12,582 bases of DNA from Roseiarcus sp050015575 (lineage in GTDB: Bacteria; Pseudomonadota; Alphaproteobacteria; Rhizobiales; Beijerinckiaceae): positions 1 to 12,582 of the forward strand of contig JBEKBD010000088.1 of the NCBI GenBank assembly GCA_050015575.1. The letters are read 5' to 3'. The translations under genes were made by a program, and so were the position numbers. Numbering within the stretch: the first letter of the stretch is position 1; each line of letters starts with the position of its first letter. Below the pieces are notes generated by a model. It searched no databases and was not told the origin of the DNA. It saw only the letters and a program-made list of their open reading frames with translations. Shown here piece after piece: positions 8,540 to 12,582 of this stretch.

Positions 8540-8842
8540 GCTTTCGACGCGAGATGGATAATTCCGGACCCTGCCACATCCGAGCGCCCGTCCGCCTCGC
8601 TGACGCGGCGCTCGATCTTTCCTCGCCGCCAATTCGCGGCGCCAGCGGCGCTTGGGTCCGCCGATCGACCTTCGGACCCCGATTCACGCGGATGACCGCT
8701 TTCGGGGAGACGATCCCGCCTTTGAATGGCTAAGCTGGGCGCAAACAGGCGGTTCGAACTGACTCGCGACCCCGCCCCGCCCCGCCTTGCCTCGCGCGCC
8801 GCTCCCCTCTATGGCAGGGCCTCCAAATTCGAGCGGGAAACC
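8540..8842. other. Gene-free stretch before ribH with two hairpins
   Basis: These 303 bases hold no credible gene. Two stems are visible: CGCCGC-CAATTC-GCGGCG (8624-8641), and GGGTCCG (8654-8660) with CGGACCC (8673-8679) around a 12-base loop. Either might end transcription from the SRPBCC gene, but neither is followed by a T-run. I see no clear promoter boxes and no FMN riboswitch for ribH. Confidence 0.5.
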
Positions 8843-9331
8843 ATGACCGAACCGCTGCGCGCTCGCGCCGCCGCGCCCCGACTGGCGGGCGGGCGCATTC
8901 TGATCGTCGAGGCGCGCTATTACGACGCGATCGGCGCCATGCTGCTGGCGGGCGCCCGCGCCGCGATCGAGAAGGCCGGCGCGAGCGGCGAGGTGATCGA
9001 CGTGCCCGGCGCGCTGGAGATTCCCGCCGGCCTCGCCATCGCGCTCGACGCCGCGAGCGCCGCGGGGCGCCCCTACGACGGCGCGGTGGCGCTCGGCTGC
9101 GTCGTCCGCGGCGAGACCTATCACTTCGAGATCGTCGCCGGCGAATCCGCGCGGGCGCTGATGGATTTGGCGGTCGGGCGCGCCTTCGCGGTCGGCAACG
9201 GCATTCTCACCGTCGACACAATGGCCCAGGCGGAGGAGCGCGCCGATCCCCAGCGCGGCGACAAGGGCGGCGAGGCGGCGCGCGCGGCGCTGACTCTGGC
9301 AGCGCTCAAGCGCGCCGGCGGCGCGCGATGA
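8843..9331 (+). CDS. ribH: 6,7-dimethyl-8-ribityllumazine synthase
   Basis: RibH condenses 5-amino-6-ribitylamino-uracil with 3,4-dihydroxy-2-butanone 4-phosphate to give the lumazine precursor of riboflavin, usually as a pentamer or 60-mer in the cytosol. The 162-residue length is normal. Motifs are RILIVEARYYD (18-28), PGALEIP (55-61), and GCVVRGETYHFEIVAGESAR (85-104) with the catalytic His94, then VGNGILTVDTMAQAEERA and the closing GEAARAALTLAALK helix. ATG 8843 is chosen because the lumazine synthase fold begins just after it, and the in-frame extension back to 8726 has no family similarity. The Shine-Dalgarno is weak (GCGGGAAA). The stop overlaps the nusB start as ATGA, an arrangement common in alphaproteobacteria. 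Other rib genes are not in the window. Confidence 0.96.
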   Translation: MTEPLRARAAAPRLAGGRILIVEARYYDAIGAMLLAGARAAIEKAGASGEVIDVPGALEIPAGLAIALDAASAAGRPYDGAVALGCVVRGETYHFEIVAGESARALMDLAVGRAFAVGNGILTVDTMAQAEERADPQRGDKGGEAARAALTLAALKRAGGAR

Positions 9332-9792
9332 GCCAGGCCGACGCCCGCGCCGCCGCTCGACTCGCCGCCGCGCAGGCGCTCTACGAGATGGAAGTCGCCG
9401 ACAAGGGGCTCGCCGACATTCTCGCCGAGTTCGAGGCGCACTGGATCGGCCGCGAGGTCGAGGGCGATCAATACAATCCGGCCGAATTGGCGTTCTTCCG
9501 CGACGTCGTCTCGGGCGTGCTGAACGATCAACGCGCGATCGATCGCGCTCTCGACGACGCGCTCGCCAAGGGCTGGCCGCTGCGGCGCGTCGAAGCGCTG
9601 ATGCGCGCGATTCTGCGCGCCGCCTTTTACGAGCTGAAAAGCCGGCCCGACGTGCCGGCGCGGGTCGCCATCGCCGAATACGTCGACGTCGCCGGAGCGT
9701 TTTTCGGCCGCGAGGAGAGCGGCATGATCAACGCCGTGCTCGACGCCTTGGCGCGCGAGCGGCGTCCGGCCGAGTTTGCCGCGCGCGATTGA
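9328..9792 (+). CDS. nusB: Transcription antitermination factor NusB
   Basis: NusB binds boxA RNA with NusE (ribosomal protein S10) and supports antitermination on rRNA operons. The 154-residue all-helical product has the family N-terminus RAAARLAAAQALYEMEVADKG (here about 6-26) and the strongly conserved C-terminal half: RVEALMRAILRAAFYELKSR, then DVPARVAIAEYVDVAGAFFG, and the closing SGMINAVLDALA. Its ATG overlaps the ribH stop by four bases (ATGA), so translation is coupled to ribH. The usual alphaproteobacterial follower thiL is not here; after a palindrome and about 100 bases comes an unrecognised gene. Confidence 0.95.
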   Translation: MSQADARAAARLAAAQALYEMEVADKGLADILAEFEAHWIGREVEGDQYNPAELAFFRDVVSGVLNDQRAIDRALDDALAKGWPLRRVEALMRAILRAAFYELKSRPDVPARVAIAEYVDVAGAFFGREESGMINAVLDALARERRPAEFAARD

Positions 9793-9806
9793 AGCGCCGG
9801 CGCTTC
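9791..9806. terminator. Perfect 16-bp palindrome over the nusB stop
   Basis: GAAGCGCCGGCGCTTC (9791-9806) begins inside the nusB stop codon (9790-9792) and can fold as a 6-bp stem with a CCGG tetraloop. No T-run follows, so termination is possible rather than shown; it could also be a protein-binding palindrome. Confidence 0.35.
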
Positions 9807-9849
9807 GCTTCGTCGCGCGAGACGGATAAGGTTAATTTCCGGTAAAGAC

Positions 9850-9878
9850 TTGCGCCGCAATTGGTCCGGAATTAGCAT
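9850..9878 (+). promoter_or_regulatory. Weak promoter candidate for the 143-aa gene
   Basis: TTGCGC (9850-9855) and TAGCAT (9873-9878) are separated by 17 bp and lie in a locally AT-richer patch between nusB and the next gene. Transcription would start a few bases before ATG 9891. Only modest matches to consensus. Confidence 0.3.
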
Positions 9879-9890
9879 GTACGTCATCGT

Positions 9891-10322
9891 ATGAGTGGCG
9901 TCACGTTCCCTCTCTTTCGGACGGTGAAGGCCTTGCAAGACTTTGGCGCGGAGGACGGCCGTTTGGGCATGCTCGAATGGTCGGAGCCAGTGATTTTCGA
10001 CCGGTTGCGCGAAACGTATGGCGCTTACGTCGCCGAGGAAGAGTGGGTGTCGCGGCTGGCTCGCCAGCATTGCCGGGTCTGGCGGGCGCTGATCGCCGGC
10101 GATATGGCTACGTTCGACGATCTGCGGCTCGAACTCGTCGCCACGCTTAAAGAGCTCGGCCTCGACCTCGCCTGCGTCGCCGCCGCGGACACCCGGGCTT
10201 TGATGGAACTGAACGAAATCATCAACGCGCGTTTCCAGCGCTGCTCGCGCCTCGCCAAGGGGTATCGACTCGCGCTGCTCGAATTGGCCAAAGGCTTGGC
10301 GCCGGCCGGCTGGGCGGCGTGA
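9891..10322 (+). CDS. Unrecognised 143-residue helical protein
   Basis: I do not recognise a family with confidence. The product is soluble-looking, with no signal peptide or membrane segment. It appears mostly alpha-helical, with amphipathic stretches such as ARQHCRVWRALIAGDMATFD (57-76) and LNEIINARFQRCSRLAKGYR (about 107-126). The spacing of the W..LI.GD...FDDL segment followed by a long helix faintly recalls N-terminal sensor helices of globin-coupled chemoreceptors, but nothing decisive is present and the protein has no output domain. It has a weak promoter candidate, is preceded by a six-codon micro-ORF (9877-9894, ATGTACGTC...TGA) whose stop overlaps its ATG, and converges on rnr with only 24 bases between. 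Codon use is like that of its neighbours, and the frame is continuous and independent of other genes, so it is probably real. Confidence 0.65.
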   Translation: MSGVTFPLFRTVKALQDFGAEDGRLGMLEWSEPVIFDRLRETYGAYVAEEEWVSRLARQHCRVWRALIAGDMATFDDLRLELVATLKELGLDLACVAAADTRALMELNEIINARFQRCSRLAKGYRLALLELAKGLAPAGWAA

Positions 10323-10346
10323 TCGCGCGCGCCGGCGGCGTTGGCG

Positions 10347-12582
10347 TCAGCGTCGGCGATCCCTCTTGGCCCGCGAGGCGCGGGCGCCTCCTCCGGAAAG
10401 CATCTCGAAGCGCAGCGCGCCGGCGAACGGCGCGGCCTCGACCAGCTTGACCTCGACCGCGTCGCCGAGCCGGAAGGTTTCACCGCTGCGGGTTCCCACC
10501 AGCGAGCGGTTCGCCTCCTCGAAGCGGAAATAGTCGGCGCCGAGGGTGGCGGCGGGTATGAACCCGTCGGCGCCGGTGTCCTTCAGGCGGACGAACAGCC
10601 CGGCGCGGGTGACGCCGGCGATGCGCGCGCTGAAACGCGCGCCGACCTGCGCCGCCAGATGCGCGGCGATCAGCCGATCCACGGTTTCGCGTTCGGCCGC
10701 CATCGCGCGCCGCTCGGCGGCGGAAATGCGTTCGGCGACGTCGGCGAGTTCGCGCCCGTCGGTCTCCTCGAGCCCGCCCGGCCCGAGCTTCATCGCCCGA
10801 ATCAGCGCGCGATGCACGATCAGATCGGCGTAGCGGCGGATCGGCGAGGTGAAATGCGCGTAGCGGCGCAGGTTGAGGCCGAAGTGGCCGTAATTCTCGT
10901 GGGTGTATTCGGCCTGCGCCTGCGCGCGCAACACCACCTCGTTGACCAGCGCCTCGGCGGCCTCGCCCTTCACCCGCGAAAGCACGCGGTTGAAATGCGC
11001 CGGGCGCATCCGCTCGCCCTTGGCCAGCTTGACGCCGAGGGTCGAAAGGAACTCGCTGAGCTCGCCGACCTTCTCCGCACTCGGCGCGTCGTGGGCGCGA
11101 TAGATCAGCGGCGAGCGCGCCGCCTCCAGCGTCTCGGCCGCCGCGACGTTGGCGAGGATCATGAACTCCTCGATCAATTTGTGCGCCTCGAGCCGCTCCG
11201 GCCAGCGCACGTCGACGAGCTTGCCCTCGGCGTCGAGGATCAGCTTGCGCTCGGGCAGGTCGAGATCGAGGGGATCGCGCTCGGAGCGTTCGATCTTGAC
11301 GACGCGATGGGCGGCGTAGAGCGGCTTAAGCACGGTTTCCAACAGCGGCGCCGTCGTCGCGTCCGGCGCGCCGTCGATCGCGCGCTGCGCCTGCTCGTAG
11401 GAAAGCTTGGCGGCGGAGCGCATCATGACGCGGTGGAAGCTGTGACGGCGCTTGCGCCCGTCGGCGCCGAGGATCATCCGCGCGGCGAGCGCCGGGCGAT
11501 CCTCGCCCGGGCGCAACGAGCACAGGTCGTTGGAGATGCGCTCGGGCAGCATCGGCACCACGCGGTCGGGGAAATAGACCGAATTGCCGCGCTCTTGCGC
11601 CTCCTTGTCGAGCGCCGAGCCGGCGCGCACGTAAAGCGCGACGTCGGCGATCGCCACGGTGAGAACGAAGCCGCCGGGATTGCCGGGATCGGAATCGGGC
11701 GCGGCGTGGACAGCGTCGTCGTGGTCCTTGGCGTCGGGCGGATCGATGGTGACCAGCGGCAAATCGCGCCAATCCTCGCGATGAGCCATGTCGGCGGCCC
11801 GCGCGCTTTGCGCCTCGGCGAGCGCGGCGGGCGAGAACACGTGCGGGATGTCGTGGGCGGCGAGAGCGATGAAGCTGATCGCGCGCTCGGACTTGACCGA
11901 GCCGAGGCGCTCGACGACGCGCGCCGAGGGCATGCCGAAGCGGCCCTCGCGCAGCATTTCCAGCGCGACGAGATCGCCTTCGGCCGCGTCGGCGGCGAGC
12001 CCTTGCGGAATGAAGATCTCGCGCGCGCCGCCGCGCTTGTCGATCGGCGCCGCGCGCCCGGCGCCGTTCTCCAGCTCGCGATAGACGGCGAGCGCCCGCG
12101 CGCGCGTCTTGTCGAGGATCTTGACCACGCGCCCGCCGTAGGCGGGCTGCTTGGGGCCGGCTTCGGCGTCGAATTCGACCCGCATCAGCACCCGCGCGCC
12201 GAGGCCCGGCGCGGGCGCGCCCTCGCGCTTCACTTTTGCGCGGCGCACCCGAATGCGCGGCGCCTCGCCGGTTTCGCTCCAATCGACGGGCTGCGCGACC
12301 AGTTCGCCGTCGCGGTCGCGCGCGACGATTTCGGCGACCACCATCGCCGGCAGCCGACCTTGGCGGACGAGGGTCTTGCGGCCGCGCGTCACCGCGCCGT
12401 CCGCTTCGAGGTCTTTGAGCAGCCGCTTCAACGCGGTTCTGTCTTCGCCTTTGACGCCGAAGGCGCGCGCGATTTCGCGCTTGCCGACCCGGCCGGTCGA
12501 CCTGGCGCCGCTGGGCGCGGCTTCGCCGGCGATGAAGGCGAGGAGCTCGTCGCGCGAGGGCAGGGCGCCCGTCGGGGCGGCG
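10347..12582 (-). CDS. rnr: Ribonuclease R (start beyond the right edge)
   Basis: RNase R is a processive 3'-5' exoribonuclease that degrades structured RNA. The visible 744 codons run in order: an N-terminal winged-helix segment with LPSRDELLAFIAG and VGKREIARAFGVKGEDRTALK; cold-shock/OB parts; and the RNB catalytic domain with IDPPDAKDHDDAV (from about residue 279 of the visible part) supplying the metal-binding aspartates. Then come CSLRPGEDRPALAARM, the conserved HENYGHFGLNLRRYAHFTSP with IRRYADLIVHR, and a C-terminal S1 domain (VGARFSARIAGVTRAGLFVR, about 645-720). A short basic tail, RASRAKRDRRR, ends it. The frame stays open to the window edge, so the TTG at 12431 is not the true start; only a short N-terminus is missing. 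It converges on the 143-aa gene. Confidence 0.95.
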   Translation of the reverse strand, partial: AAPTGALPSRDELLAFIAGEAAPSGARSTGRVGKREIARAFGVKGEDRTALKRLLKDLEADGAVTRGRKTLVRQGRLPAMVVAEIVARDRDGELVAQPVDWSETGEAPRIRVRRAKVKREGAPAPGLGARVLMRVEFDAEAGPKQPAYGGRVVKILDKTRARALAVYRELENGAGRAAPIDKRGGAREIFIPQGLAADAAEGDLVALEMLREGRFGMPSARVVERLGSVKSERAISFIALAAHDIPHVFSPAALAEAQSARAADMAHREDWRDLPLVTIDPPDAKDHDDAVHAAPDSDPGNPGGFVLTVAIADVALYVRAGSALDKEAQERGNSVYFPDRVVPMLPERISNDLCSLRPGEDRPALAARMILGADGRKRRHSFHRVMMRSAAKLSYEQAQRAIDGAPDATTAPLLETVLKPLYAAHRVVKIERSERDPLDLDLPERKLILDAEGKLVDVRWPERLEAHKLIEEFMILANVAAAETLEAARSPLIYRAHDAPSAEKVGELSEFLSTLGVKLAKGERMRPAHFNRVLSRVKGEAAEALVNEVVLRAQAQAEYTHENYGHFGLNLRRYAHFTSPIRRYADLIVHRALIRAMKLGPGGLEETDGRELADVAERISAAERRAMAAERETVDRLIAAHLAAQVGARFSARIAGVTRAGLFVRLKDTGADGFIPAATLGADYFRFEEANRSLVGTRSGETFRLGDAVEVKLVEAAPFAGALRFEMLSGGGARASRAKRDRRR

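Noticed and set aside
8751..8759. GGTTCGAAC resembling a tRNA T-loop before ribH
   Set aside because: The flanking bases do not form a T-stem and no matching acceptor, D or anticodon arms can be built around it.
8540..8842. Possible FMN riboswitch upstream of ribH
   Set aside because: The conserved FMN-element segments are not visible; only simple GC hairpins are present.
11326..12282. 318-codon minus-strand frame inside rnr
   Set aside because: Alternative frame of the RNase R gene with repetitive Arg/Ala content and no domain.
12429..12431. TTG as the rnr start codon
   Set aside because: The frame continues upstream to the window edge with recognisable RNase R winged-helix sequence, so the true start is outside the window.

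Overview
This 12.6 kb, very GC-rich window looks like a chromosomal segment of an alphaproteobacterium, probably Hyphomicrobiales (Beijerinckiaceae/Methylocystaceae-like). The grounds are base composition, the style of GyrA (GyrA box plus an acidic low-complexity insertion in the C-terminal domain), the ribH-nusB gene overlap, and a zinc-ribbon FmdB-type protein. Genus-level assignment is inference only. I see no insertion sequence, prophage, CRISPR array, tRNA or rRNA. Most of the window is ordinary housekeeping sequence, and I do not see a convincing new multi-gene system.

Layout. Positions 1-249 (minus) hold the N-terminal part of a MarC-family membrane protein. It diverges from a signal peptidase I gene (371-1618) that carries an N-terminal multi-spanning Yip1-like membrane module; a large inverted repeat lies between them. 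gyrA follows (1810-4548, TTG start) and converges on a small exported SIMPL-like protein (4574-5005, minus). Divergent from that is coaD (5199-5699), which converges on a small FmdB-like zinc-ribbon gene (5713-5961, minus, TTG start). Divergent again is a LysE-family exporter (6087-6743).

Positions 7038-8539 form the only accessory-looking stretch. A Cys-free ArsR-family repressor is tightly coupled to an SRPBCC/AHSA1 protein, and after a strong intrinsic terminator comes a second SRPBCC/AHSA1 gene with its own Shine-Dalgarno. The arsR promoter region contains three 16-bp-spaced ATATGC repeats and a consensus -35 box placed so that the transcript could be leaderless.

The remainder is ribH and nusB (8843-9792, 4-nt overlap), an unrecognised 143-aa helical protein (9891-10322), and RNase R on the minus strand (10347 to beyond the right edge, start codon not in the window).

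Functionally the genes cover protein export (lepB), DNA topology (gyrA), CoA and riboflavin synthesis (coaD, ribH), transcription antitermination and RNA decay (nusB, rnr), and small regulatory or stress functions (arsR-SRPBCC, FmdB-like). Several gene ends carry GC-rich hairpins with no U-tract that include or overlap the stop codons; only the hairpins after lysE and after the first SRPBCC gene are followed by T-runs.
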